From Flavobacteriaceae bacterium Ga0077528 (lineage in GTDB: Bacteria > Bacteroidota > Bacteroidia > Flavobacteriales > Flavobacteriaceae): 64,000 nucleotides of DNA. Shown here piece by piece: positions 20,238 through 27,596 of this stretch. Each line of letters begins with the position of its first letter. Within the stretch, counting starts at the first letter, position 1. Position numbers and translations under genes: made by a program. The stretch covers positions 1-64,000 of the forward strand of contig LNDX01000003.1 in NCBI GenBank assembly GCA_001464475.1, written 5' to 3'. The notes under the pieces were generated by a model. It saw only the letters and a list, made by a program, of their open reading frames with translations, searched no databases and had not been told where the DNA came from.

Positions 20238-20432
20238 TTAACTTTCTAATGAGTCTCTTAAGTTTTGAATATACGCTGCTTTTTGAACTTGTGCTCTTTT
20301 AACAACAGAAGGTTTTATGAAAGCTTGACGTGCACGTAACTGACGAACAGTACCTGTTTTATCAAATTTTCTTTTATAGCGCTTTAATGCTCTATCGATA
20401 TTTTCTCCGTCTTTAATTGGTATAATTAACAT
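20238..20432 (-). CDS. rpsU: 30S ribosomal protein bS21
   Basis: This 64-residue basic protein sits near the 3' end of 16S rRNA. MLIIPIKDGENIDRALKRYK followed by the Arg/Lys-rich stretch RQLRARQAFIKPSVVKRAQV matches bS21. Unlike nearly all genes in this window it has a perfect Shine-Dalgarno sequence. In Flavobacterium johnsoniae bS21 helps occlude the anti-SD and rpsU translation is reported to be autoregulated through its SD; the same design seems present here. Confidence 0.95.
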   Translation of the reverse strand: MLIIPIKDGENIDRALKRYKRKFDKTGTVRQLRARQAFIKPSVVKRAQVQKAAYIQNLRDSLES

Positions 20433-20440
20433 AATCTAGA

Positions 20441-20448
20441 CACCTCCT
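20441..20448 (-). promoter_or_regulatory. Strong Shine-Dalgarno of rpsU
   Basis: On the minus strand this reads AGGAGGTG, complementary to the 16S 3' end, 8 nt before the ATG. It is the only clear SD I saw among the starts examined in the window. Confidence 0.85.
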
Positions 20449-20462
20449 CTCATTTAGTGGTG

Positions 20463-20470
20463 CAAAAGTA
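20463..20470 (-). promoter_or_regulatory. -10 element of rpsU
   Basis: On the minus strand this reads TACTTTTG (TAnnTTTG), about 30 nt before the start codon. A TTTC lies 18 nt upstream in the -33 position instead of TTTG. Confidence 0.6.
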
Positions 20471-20511
20471 GTATTATTTTTGATATCTGAAATAGAATTG
20501 TGCATTTTTTT

Positions 20512-20592
20512 TAGCCCAGATAGAAACGGTTATCCTTTTTTGATAAAATTGTAGTTTTTCTTATAAAAAAAGAGCGACCAACGGAAGCTCCT
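20512..20592. repeat. Structured intergenic element, copy A (degenerate)
   Basis: The left arm AGCCCAGATAGAAACGG with TTATCCTTTTTT and the right arm AAAAAAAGAGCGACC with AACGGAAGCTCC resemble the copy at 36899-36985 in order and spacing, with a T run facing an A run around a variable apex. It lies between the acyl-CoA dehydrogenase 3' end and rpsU. Its function is unknown. Confidence 0.4.
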
Positions 20593-20671
20593 TTATTTAT
20601 ATATAGAAAAACACAGTTTTATTAAAAAGATAATAGTGTATAGCTGGATTAGCTTCTATACTTAACAATGA

Positions 20672-21844
20672 CTATTTTTTTTCTGCTGGTTTATAATTTT
20701 GGTTATCAATAATCATTTTGGACAAAATTTCTTTCAAAATTTCTGAAGTTCCTCCACCTATTGGTCCAAGGCGACTGTCTCTTAACAATCTTGCCATAGG
20801 ATATTCTTCCATATAGCCATAGCCTCCTAACATTTGAAGACAGCTATAAATGGTTTCGTCGGCAACTTTGGTTGATTTAAGTTTTGCCATAGTTGCTTCT
20901 TTTACTACATATTCACCTTGATTTAATCTTGCTACTGCAGCATAATTGAAAATTTTGCAATGTTCAACATCTGTAGCATGCTCTACCATAGTGTGACGTA
21001 ATGCTTGAAATTTATTGATTTTTGTACCGAATGCTTCACGCTCTGACATGTATTTTATAGTGTAATCAATTGCGTATTCTGCTCTTGCGTGTGCATTGAT
21101 TGCCATAATTAATCGTTCTAGCGCAAAGTGCTCCATAATATATGGAAAGCCTTTACCTTCTAATCCCATTAAATTTTCGGCTGGAATTTCAACATTGTCG
21201 AATGCAATTTCGGCAGTATCGGAAGCTCTCCATCCTAATTTATCAAGTTTTGAAGCAGAAATTCCGTTTAGATTGGTATCAACTAAAAATATACTTATTC
21301 CTTTATTTCCTAATTCTGGGCTTGTTTTGGCAGCAACTACATAGTAATCTGCATAAACTCCGTTAGTGATAAAGGTTTTTGAACCGTTAATTATATATTT
21401 ATCTCCGTTTTTGATAGCTGTAGTTCTCATTCCGGCAACATCGCTACCGCCAAAAGGTTCTGTGATACATAATGCACCAATTTTATCACCTGAAATACTT
21501 GGAGCTAAATAGTCTTGTTTGATTCGCTCGTCTCCTTCTGCGTTTAAGTGCGTCATAGCTAAATAAGCATGTGCCCACATAGCAGCTGCAAAACCTGAAG
21601 ATTTTATTTTTTGAAGTTCTTCTAGAAAAATTACGGTATAGAATAAATCTAAGTTTAAACCTCCGTATGCTTCTGGATAATTGATTCCGAAGAAACCCAT
21701 TTCACCGAATTTTTTCCAGATAAAGCGTTCTATCGTTCCTGTTTTTTCCCATTTTTCAATATGAGGTACTACTTCTTTTTGCAAAAAATCTTGCAAACTC
21801 TTCCTAAATAGTTCGTGTTCTTCTGTGAAATATGTTGAATTCAT
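20672..21844 (-). CDS. Acyl-CoA dehydrogenase
   Basis: This 390-residue flavoprotein introduces the alpha-beta double bond in an acyl-CoA. It has the N-terminal helical domain, the FAD-binding middle domain (CITEPFGGSDVAGMRTTA, then GSKTFITNG) and the C-terminal helical domain ending in GGYGYMEEYPMARLLRD and GGTSEILKEIL. The ATG at 21844 is preferred over a TTG four codons upstream. There are no beta-oxidation genes beside it, so the chain-length or branched-chain substrate cannot be set from context. It ends about 240 nt before rpsU. Confidence 0.9.
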   Translation of the reverse strand: MNSTYFTEEHELFRKSLQDFLQKEVVPHIEKWEKTGTIERFIWKKFGEMGFFGINYPEAYGGLNLDLFYTVIFLEELQKIKSSGFAAAMWAHAYLAMTHLNAEGDERIKQDYLAPSISGDKIGALCITEPFGGSDVAGMRTTAIKNGDKYIINGSKTFITNGVYADYYVVAAKTSPELGNKGISIFLVDTNLNGISASKLDKLGWRASDTAEIAFDNVEIPAENLMGLEGKGFPYIMEHFALERLIMAINAHARAEYAIDYTIKYMSEREAFGTKINKFQALRHTMVEHATDVEHCKIFNYAAVARLNQGEYVVKEATMAKLKSTKVADETIYSCLQMLGGYGYMEEYPMARLLRDSRLGPIGGGTSEILKEILSKMIIDNQNYKPAEKK

Positions 21845-21879
21845 ATTGATAAGCAATTTTAAAAAAATGTTGATTTATT

Positions 21880-22776
21880 TTAGAATTCCAAATATAAGGC
21901 AATTATTTTTATTTTATCAACAGGAAAAGCTTTAATATTTGTTAAATCCTCAATTTTTAAATCGCCATTCATACTTCTGTAAGTCACAATATTTTTAGAA
22001 ATTGGGTATTTGAAGTATGGAAACTGGCCTAATTCCTTGATTGAAGCATTATTAATATTGATTTTCTTGGGTTTTGGATTGACAACTTTGAAACTTTGAT
22101 TGAGTTTTTCAATAACTTCTGGAGACAATCCCCAAACATCATTCATTTGTTCCATAGAAACAAACTGGCCAAACACTTCTTTTTGCTTTAAAATTCTGTC
22201 TGAAATGGCATCACCAATTCCATAAACTTTCATTAAATCTTCTTTAGTTGCTGCGTTGATATCGAGAACGACTATCTTTTTTTCTTTCTTTTCGTATTTG
22301 TCTTTAGAATAGTCTACCCAACCGTTACTTCCATTTTGATTGGAATTCTTTTTGTTAACCCAATCTGGAAATTTGAAATATGGTGAAATTACATTTAGAA
22401 GTGAATCGGAAATCCCAGTAACTTTTTGAAATTCTTCAGGTGAATTTGCAAACTTACCTTGCTTCCTGAAAGCTAATAAACGATCTATTTGCTCAACAGA
22501 CATTCCTAATTTGTGTCCTTTAAAATCAGTTATGAAGTTTGGATTAAAAGGGTAAATTTTATAAGTTGTCTGTGGCTTTTCAGACTTTAAAGAATCGATA
22601 TTACTTTGTAAAGAAAGCCAATTTTGTTTTTCTGGAGTACTTTTATCATCATTTGAAAAATCTAAAAAGTAACTTCCTAATTGCAATCCTATGATTATAA
22701 AAAATAACAATAGAATTCCTTTTCGTTGGTCTTTCGAAAAATGGAATAATGATTTTATGTAATTGTTGTTTTCCAA
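21880..22776 (-). CDS. Helix-hairpin-helix protein, ComEA-like
   Basis: This 298-residue protein has an N-terminal membrane anchor (about residues 20-40, LLLFFIIIGLQLGSYFLDF) and at least three helix-hairpin-helix motifs: MSVEQIDRLLAFRKQGKFAN, LMKVYGIGDAISDRILKQKE and NASIKELGQFPYFKYPIS. The layout suggests an anchored periplasmic or cell-surface DNA-binding protein of the ComEA type, which in other bacteria takes part in DNA uptake; that role is inference. It lies between the acyl-CoA dehydrogenase and a PspC-like gene, with only 3 nt to the latter. Confidence 0.75.
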   Translation of the reverse strand: MENNNYIKSLFHFSKDQRKGILLLFFIIIGLQLGSYFLDFSNDDKSTPEKQNWLSLQSNIDSLKSEKPQTTYKIYPFNPNFITDFKGHKLGMSVEQIDRLLAFRKQGKFANSPEEFQKVTGISDSLLNVISPYFKFPDWVNKKNSNQNGSNGWVDYSKDKYEKKEKKIVVLDINAATKEDLMKVYGIGDAISDRILKQKEVFGQFVSMEQMNDVWGLSPEVIEKLNQSFKVVNPKPKKININNASIKELGQFPYFKYPISKNIVTYRSMNGDLKIEDLTNIKAFPVDKIKIIALYLEF

Positions 22777-22779
22777 AAT

Positions 22780-23001
22780 TTATAAATCAAAAACTGACGT
22801 TCGTTTTGCTCTAACTAAATCTTTCAGTTTAATCCAAAATGCTAAGGTTAGATAAAATCCGAAACCTAAACCAACAGTTACAAAAGAAATGTATATAAAA
22901 AACAAGCGTACGCTTGTAGCTCTCATTCCAAGCTTATCAGCTAAACGAGAAGAAACGTGAAAACCATGTTTTTCAAAAAAATACCGTATGTTGGTTATCA
23001 T
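22780..23001 (-). CDS. PspC domain-like small membrane protein
   Basis: This 73-residue protein has a PspC-like core: RLADKLGMRATSVRLFFIYI followed by one or two hydrophobic spans (SFVTVGLGFGFYLTLAFWIK). PspC-family proteins sense envelope stress in proteobacteria, but in Bacteroidetes such short versions have no established role. It sits tightly between the DUF2851 gene and the helix-hairpin-helix gene, so the three are probably co-transcribed. Confidence 0.7.
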   Translation of the reverse strand: MITNIRYFFEKHGFHVSSRLADKLGMRATSVRLFFIYISFVTVGLGFGFYLTLAFWIKLKDLVRAKRTSVFDL

Positions 23002-23002
23002 C

Positions 23003-24271
23003 TTAATTCTTTAATAGTTCTAAACCTATGGAACATTGCAAACACTTTTTATGATTACAATATTCATTTTTCAATTGCAAAAGAGATTGCGTTTGAAATG
23101 CATTTGTAGATTTAATTCCAAAAGTAGTAAACTTTTCAATAATTGTATTTTTCTCGGGCAGAATATTTGACAACAAATCAATTAAAAATTCAGAATTATC
23201 TTTTCCTTGACTGTTTGCATATGCAAATTGAATTGGGATAATTGTATTTGTAATCAATAAATCTATAAAAGATTTAGATAATGCTTTTTCCTTTTTGGAA
23301 CTTGGTTTATCAAAATTATAATGCGTTTTCCAATAATCACTTACAGAAATATTGAAAATTTGATAAATCTCTTGAATTGTTTTCGCTTCAATTATCTTAG
23401 AAAATAAATTTCTTTGTTGATGATAAAGCATCGCTAATTGAGCCAAACGAATGGTTGGAAAATTATCTGGCCTGTGTTTGAAAAACTGAACTGGTGCAAT
23501 CGCTGGTTTCTCTAATTTATATTTTAAAGCAATATAATCAAACCAAGACTTTAGTTCTTTTGAATAATTATCTTCTGCATTTATTGGAATCATATCGGCT
23601 TGACCGAAAAGTAAGGCTTCCAAATATTTTACTTCTAAAGCTTCTTTTCTAATGATAGGAAAAGTGATTGACTTTGCTACTTTAAAAAACATTTCACCAT
23701 TGGTATTCAAACCAAAATTCTTAGCCAACATACAAAACAGAACTGCTTCCCAATCGTTTTCAGTTTCTTGTAACAATTGTTGAATTGGACTAGATTTTCT
23801 TTCTAATCTTTCAAAAAATAATCGTTCTTGCCAGTTGGAGAAAACAAAACTTGGAACTTTCTCAATTTGATTTTCACAATAAATCCATGATTTTTGAGCA
23901 GTGAGTTCGTGATATTTATTTAATTCTTCTTTGGAGACATATTTTTTTAGTTCCAAAACAGGGATTTCTGAATTGTCTTTTCTGAATATTGGCGTGTCAT
24001 TTTCCCAAACAACGTGTAGAATTACATTATTATAATTATCATCTTTTTCATGATGATGCACATACCAATCGGAGGATTTTAAATGAATTTCAATATTTCC
24101 AGCCCATTTTTGATTATCAATTACTACTTGAGCATTGAAAAAATCAGGTCCTGCTTGTTGAATGTATTGTCCGAAGTTTATTATGGTGATAACTTCTCCG
24201 TTTGTGGTTTTTAAATTGGTAAAATCCAATTTCTTGTACAACCAAATGTAGTGTAGAAAATCTTCTTTCAT
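23003..24271 (-). CDS. DUF2851 family protein
   Basis: This 422-residue protein of unknown function starts MKEDFLHYIWLYKKLDFTNL. The conserved block QQAGPDFFNAQVVIDNQKWA, then GNIEIHLKSSDWYVHHHEKD and NNVILHVVWEND, is typical of DUF2851. The N-terminal part has acidic, His and Lys residues (PDFFNAQV, NIEIHLKSSDW) reminiscent of a nuclease active site, but I would not assign activity. A longer frame reaching 24385 would abut the divergent glycanase start and leave no promoter space, so the ATG at 24271 is chosen. Confidence 0.85.
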   Translation of the reverse strand: MKEDFLHYIWLYKKLDFTNLKTTNGEVITIINFGQYIQQAGPDFFNAQVVIDNQKWAGNIEIHLKSSDWYVHHHEKDDNYNNVILHVVWENDTPIFRKDNSEIPVLELKKYVSKEELNKYHELTAQKSWIYCENQIEKVPSFVFSNWQERLFFERLERKSSPIQQLLQETENDWEAVLFCMLAKNFGLNTNGEMFFKVAKSITFPIIRKEALEVKYLEALLFGQADMIPINAEDNYSKELKSWFDYIALKYKLEKPAIAPVQFFKHRPDNFPTIRLAQLAMLYHQQRNLFSKIIEAKTIQEIYQIFNISVSDYWKTHYNFDKPSSKKEKALSKSFIDLLITNTIIPIQFAYANSQGKDNSEFLIDLLSNILPEKNTIIEKFTTFGIKSTNAFQTQSLLQLKNEYCNHKKCLQCSIGLELLKN

Positions 24272-24343
24272 AAAATAGTATCTATATGGCTTTGAAGGCA
24301 CTAAAGTACTTTTTTGAATTGGATTACACAAATTTCGGAAAAT

Positions 24344-24365
24344 TAAATTTGTAAACATATATTTG
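24344..24365 (+). promoter_or_regulatory. -10 candidates of the glycanase gene
   Basis: Two TAnnTTTG matches, TAAATTTG (24344-24351) and TATATTTG (24358-24365), lie 14-40 nt before the start at 24384. The second gives an untranslated leader of roughly 14 nt. Confidence 0.5.
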
Positions 24366-24383
24366 TAAAACAAACAACACATC

Positions 24384-26033
24384 ATGAAAAGACTTATTTT
24401 ATTTGCTATTTTATTATTTTCTTCATTTACATTTGGTCAAACGAATTATAAAATAACTTACACTCGAACTTCTAATGGAACTTTGGTTGAAAATCAAGAT
24501 CCAATTTTGGTTTTTTCAAATGAAAGCACTTCTTTAATTTCCTCAGAATCGATTCAAAATAGTAAAGCTACTTTTCCTTTTGAGCAAACAATAATTACTG
24601 GAATGAATTATTTTCAATTAGCACAATTGAATAATTCAAAATTAATTTCTACAAAAGACAGCACTTCCATTGGTAAACAAACCTTTGAATTATTGGGCGA
24701 TACTAAAAACATATTAGGTTATACTTGTAAAAAAGCTAAAACAATTATAAACTCAAATACTATTGAAATTTGGTATACTAATGACTTAAAAGTTAAAGGT
24801 GCGCCTTCTTTACTTGGTCAAAATTTAGGCTTGGTTTTGGAAACTGTTCGTAATGGAAATTTTATTGTTTCTGCTACTAAAGTTGAAAAAGTAAAGCAAT
24901 TTCCTTCTTTGAAAATTGATGAAACTAGAACTATAGATTTATTAACGTACAGAGATTTGGTTTGGAAAAGTAGGTTTACGACGATTTCAATTTTTAAAGA
25001 TGAAATCATTAATTTTTCGGATGCTTCCAAATCAAATGATAGCATTTTGAGGTTTGCAAACGGAACTATTATTTTGCGAAAAGTAAAGATTCCTGTAATT
25101 GCTAAAGGAAGTCAGGTTTTTGTTGATGTAACAGAGCAATCCAATGGAGATGCTTACGACAGAACCGGTTCTGTGTTTATGATTCCGATGGATAAAAAAG
25201 TTTCCTTTTTGGATGGTTTGAAAAATGGCGCTAAAACATTACCAATCTATGAAAATGGAAATGGAAAACAATATCAAGGTGTAGTTTCTACGGATGATTT
25301 TTCATCATTGATTGAATTGATGCGCTTTTTTACACCATTTGGAATTAAACAATATAATTCGCTACAATTAAAAGATAAAATTTGGGAAGAAAAAGTAAGT
25401 TACCGTCAGGATATTTCTGAATTGACTGCAGCTTTAAATAATAAAGAAGTTTATATTGGAACTTTTATAGGAAATTATGATAAAGGCGGGCATAAAGTAA
25501 GTGTAAATTTAACTATTCATCCAGAGGAAAACGGCGTTAGCAAAGCTTCTAATGTAGTATCGATTTTCAATACAACCAATGTTATGGAAATGGCTGGTCA
25601 AGAATATGGAACTATGTTTAATGCTGACAAAGGTTTGGTTGTGAACTTTAAATTAGATAAAGATTTAAAAAATGCAAGACTTAGATACATCACAACAGGT
25701 CATGGTGGATGGGAAAATGGAGATGAATTTGTACCGAAGAAAAACACTTTGTTGTTGGATGAAAAGGAAGTTTTTCATTTTACTCCTTGGCGAGAAGATT
25801 GTGGTTCTTACCGCTTATACAATCCTGCTTCTGGAAATTTTCCTAACGGATTATCTTCTTCTGATTATAGTCGTTCAAATTGGTGTCCAGGAATGGTTAC
25901 CAATCCAGTTTATATAGATTTGGGTGATTTGAAAGCTGGAAATCATACTTTGCAAGTTAAAATTCCACAAGGAGCGAATGAAGGAAGCAGTTTTAGTGCA
26001 TGGAATGTTAGTGGTGTTTTAATTGGAGAATAA
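24384..26033 (+). CDS. Peptide-N-glycosidase F-type amidase with a GLPGLI-like N-terminal region
   Basis: This 549-residue secreted protein has a signal peptide ending near FTFGQ. Residues 240-549 match flavobacterial PNGase F, which removes N-glycans from Asn by hydrolysing the glycosylamine: the catalytic Asp is likely D259 (DAYDRTGSVFMIP) and a key Glu E448 (GHGGWENGDEFVPKKNT), followed by FTPWREDCGSYRLYN and SSSDYSRSNWCPG. Residues about 100-155 (ILGYTCKKAKTII, IEIWYTND, then APSLLGQNLGLVLE) resemble the GLPGLI family, making the protein much longer than PNGase F. The gene stands alone and is closed by a bidirectional terminator. The substrate is probably host or environmental glycoprotein. 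Confidence 0.88.
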   Translation: MKRLILFAILLFSSFTFGQTNYKITYTRTSNGTLVENQDPILVFSNESTSLISSESIQNSKATFPFEQTIITGMNYFQLAQLNNSKLISTKDSTSIGKQTFELLGDTKNILGYTCKKAKTIINSNTIEIWYTNDLKVKGAPSLLGQNLGLVLETVRNGNFIVSATKVEKVKQFPSLKIDETRTIDLLTYRDLVWKSRFTTISIFKDEIINFSDASKSNDSILRFANGTIILRKVKIPVIAKGSQVFVDVTEQSNGDAYDRTGSVFMIPMDKKVSFLDGLKNGAKTLPIYENGNGKQYQGVVSTDDFSSLIELMRFFTPFGIKQYNSLQLKDKIWEEKVSYRQDISELTAALNNKEVYIGTFIGNYDKGGHKVSVNLTIHPEENGVSKASNVVSIFNTTNVMEMAGQEYGTMFNADKGLVVNFKLDKDLKNARLRYITTGHGGWENGDEFVPKKNTLLLDEKEVFHFTPWREDCGSYRLYNPASGNFPNGLSSSDYSRSNWCPGMVTNPVYIDLGDLKAGNHTLQVKIPQGANEGSSFSAWNVSGVLIGE

Positions 26034-26035
26034 AA

Positions 26036-26061
26036 AAACCTACAACTTTCATTGTAGGTTT
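26036..26061. terminator. Bidirectional terminator between the convergent glycanase and CBS genes
   Basis: AAACCTACAA (26036-26045) and TTGTAGGTTT (26052-26061) form a 10-bp stem with a 6-nt loop. On the minus strand seven T follow; on the plus strand a looser T-rich tract follows. Confidence 0.85.
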
Positions 26062-26066
26062 GATTT

Positions 26067-27428
26067 CTATTTTATAGAGCCAATTATATCGTACTTAGTA
26101 ATGATATGATGTTTCCCATTTCCTAAATCTACTAGAACAGCTTGATTGTCTTTTGTAAAAAGTTTGGAAACTTCTTCAATTGGTGTTCCTAATTTAACAA
26201 TTGGATAAGGTTTGCCCATAACTTCTTTGATAGGTTTATCGGCAACATTTTTATCTGAAACGTAGCTTTGAAACAAATCTGATTCGTCTACTGAACCAAC
26301 GAATCCATTAATGTCTATTACAGGAATTTGAGAAATTTTAAATTTTCTCATTCTTTCAATAGCATGCGAAACTAATTCTTCTGTACGAACAATAATTAGA
26401 GATTTATCGATGTGATCTTTAATTACGTCTTCGGCTTTTGTTATTTCTTCATCTAAGAAACCACGTTCACGCATCCAATCGTCGTTGAACATTTTACCTA
26501 CATATCTACTTCCTGAGTCGTGAAACAAAACCACTACAACATCTTCTGGTTTGAAATGTTCTTTTAATTGATGTAATCCTTTTACACAAGAACCTGCTGA
26601 GTTTCCAACAAAAATTCCTTCTTCAAGGGCTATTTTTCTTGTATAAACTGCTGCATCTTTATCGGTAACCTTTGTAAATCCGTCAATAAGAGAGAAATCT
26701 ACATTTTTTGGAAGAATATCTTCTCCGATACCTTCTGTTATGTAGGAATAGATTTCATTTTCGTCAAATATTCCAGTTTCGTGGTATTTTTTGAAAACTG
26801 AACCATAAGTATCGATTCCCCAGATTTTGATATTTGGGTTTTTCTCTTTTAAATATTTTCCAATTCCTGAAATTGTTCCTCCTGTTCCAACACCAACTAC
26901 GAAATGGGTAATTTTGCCGTCAGTTTGTTCCCAAATTTCTGGACCTGTTTGTTCGTAATGAGCTTGAGCATTTGATGGATTATCGTATTGATTTACGTAC
27001 CATGAATTTGGAATTTCAGTACCTAATCTTTTAGAAACTGAATAGTAAGAACGTTCGTCTGTTGGTTCTACATCGGTTGGACAAACGATAACTTTTGCTC
27101 CAACTGCACGAAGAATATCCATTTTTTCTTTGGATTGCTTGTCGGTGATTACAAAAATACATTTGTATCCTTTTACAATAGCTGCAAGAGCTAATCCCAT
27201 TCCTGTGTTACCAGAAGTTCCTTCAATTATAGTTCCACCTGGTTTTAATCTTCCGTCGGCTTCGGCATCTTCAATCATTTTTAGAGCCATTCTATCTTTT
27301 GTAGAATTTCCTGGATTGAAAGTTTCAACTTTAGCAAGTACTAAAGCGTCAATACCTTCAACTACTTTGTTTAGTTTTACTAAAGGTGTATTACCAATAG
27401 TTCCTAATATATTTTCTGAATAATTCAT
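26067..27428 (-). CDS. Cystathionine beta-synthase with C-terminal CBS pair
   Basis: This 453-residue PLP enzyme condenses serine with homocysteine (or acts as a cysteine synthase-like enzyme). The PLP-binding Lys lies in FNPGNSTKDRMAL, the substrate loop is EGTSGNTGMGLAL, and the phosphate loop is VGVGTGGTISGIG. Residues about 335-453 form two CBS domains (IVRTEELVSHAIERM, then EVMGKPYPIVKLG), a regulatory module that binds adenosyl ligands in other members. No heme-binding N-terminal extension is present. The ATG at 27428 gives MNYSENILGTIGNTPLVKL. It is monocistronic by its own promoter and terminator. Confidence 0.88.
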   Translation of the reverse strand: MNYSENILGTIGNTPLVKLNKVVEGIDALVLAKVETFNPGNSTKDRMALKMIEDAEADGRLKPGGTIIEGTSGNTGMGLALAAIVKGYKCIFVITDKQSKEKMDILRAVGAKVIVCPTDVEPTDERSYYSVSKRLGTEIPNSWYVNQYDNPSNAQAHYEQTGPEIWEQTDGKITHFVVGVGTGGTISGIGKYLKEKNPNIKIWGIDTYGSVFKKYHETGIFDENEIYSYITEGIGEDILPKNVDFSLIDGFTKVTDKDAAVYTRKIALEEGIFVGNSAGSCVKGLHQLKEHFKPEDVVVVLFHDSGSRYVGKMFNDDWMRERGFLDEEITKAEDVIKDHIDKSLIIVRTEELVSHAIERMRKFKISQIPVIDINGFVGSVDESDLFQSYVSDKNVADKPIKEVMGKPYPIVKLGTPIEEVSKLFTKDNQAVLVDLGNGKHHIITKYDIIGSIK

Positions 27429-27446
27429 ATCTTTAATTTGATACTG

Positions 27447-27454
27447 CAAAGATA
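27447..27454 (-). promoter_or_regulatory. -10 element of the CBS gene
   Basis: On the minus strand this reads TATCTTTG, a perfect TAnnTTTG, 18 nt before the start codon. The leader would be only about 13 nt. Confidence 0.6.
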
Positions 27455-27491
27455 TTGATAATAAAATCGTTTTACAACACCCTGATTTTAG

Positions 27492-27545
27492 AGAAAATGG
27501 AAAACTGCTTAACCCTGATGGGAGAAGTTACCGTGTAACTCGGAC
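27492..27545. repeat. Structured intergenic element, copy B (short apex)
   Basis: The 5' arm begins AACCCTGATGGGAG, the apex is a small hairpin AGTTAC/GTAACT around CGT, and the 3' arm is CGGACAGCAGGAATATGG. CCCTG and CAGG can close the base. The same arm words occur at 36899-36985. It lies between the 3' end of the porin gene and the CBS promoter. Confidence 0.45.
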
Positions 27546-27596
27546 AGCAGGAATATGGTTTGGTAAAATTCGCAAGCAATTCGTTTCTATATAAAA

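Noticed and set aside
24272..24385. N-terminal extension of the DUF2851 protein
   Set aside because: It would run to the divergent glycanase start codon and through its two -10 candidates; the family similarity begins at MKEDFLHYIW.
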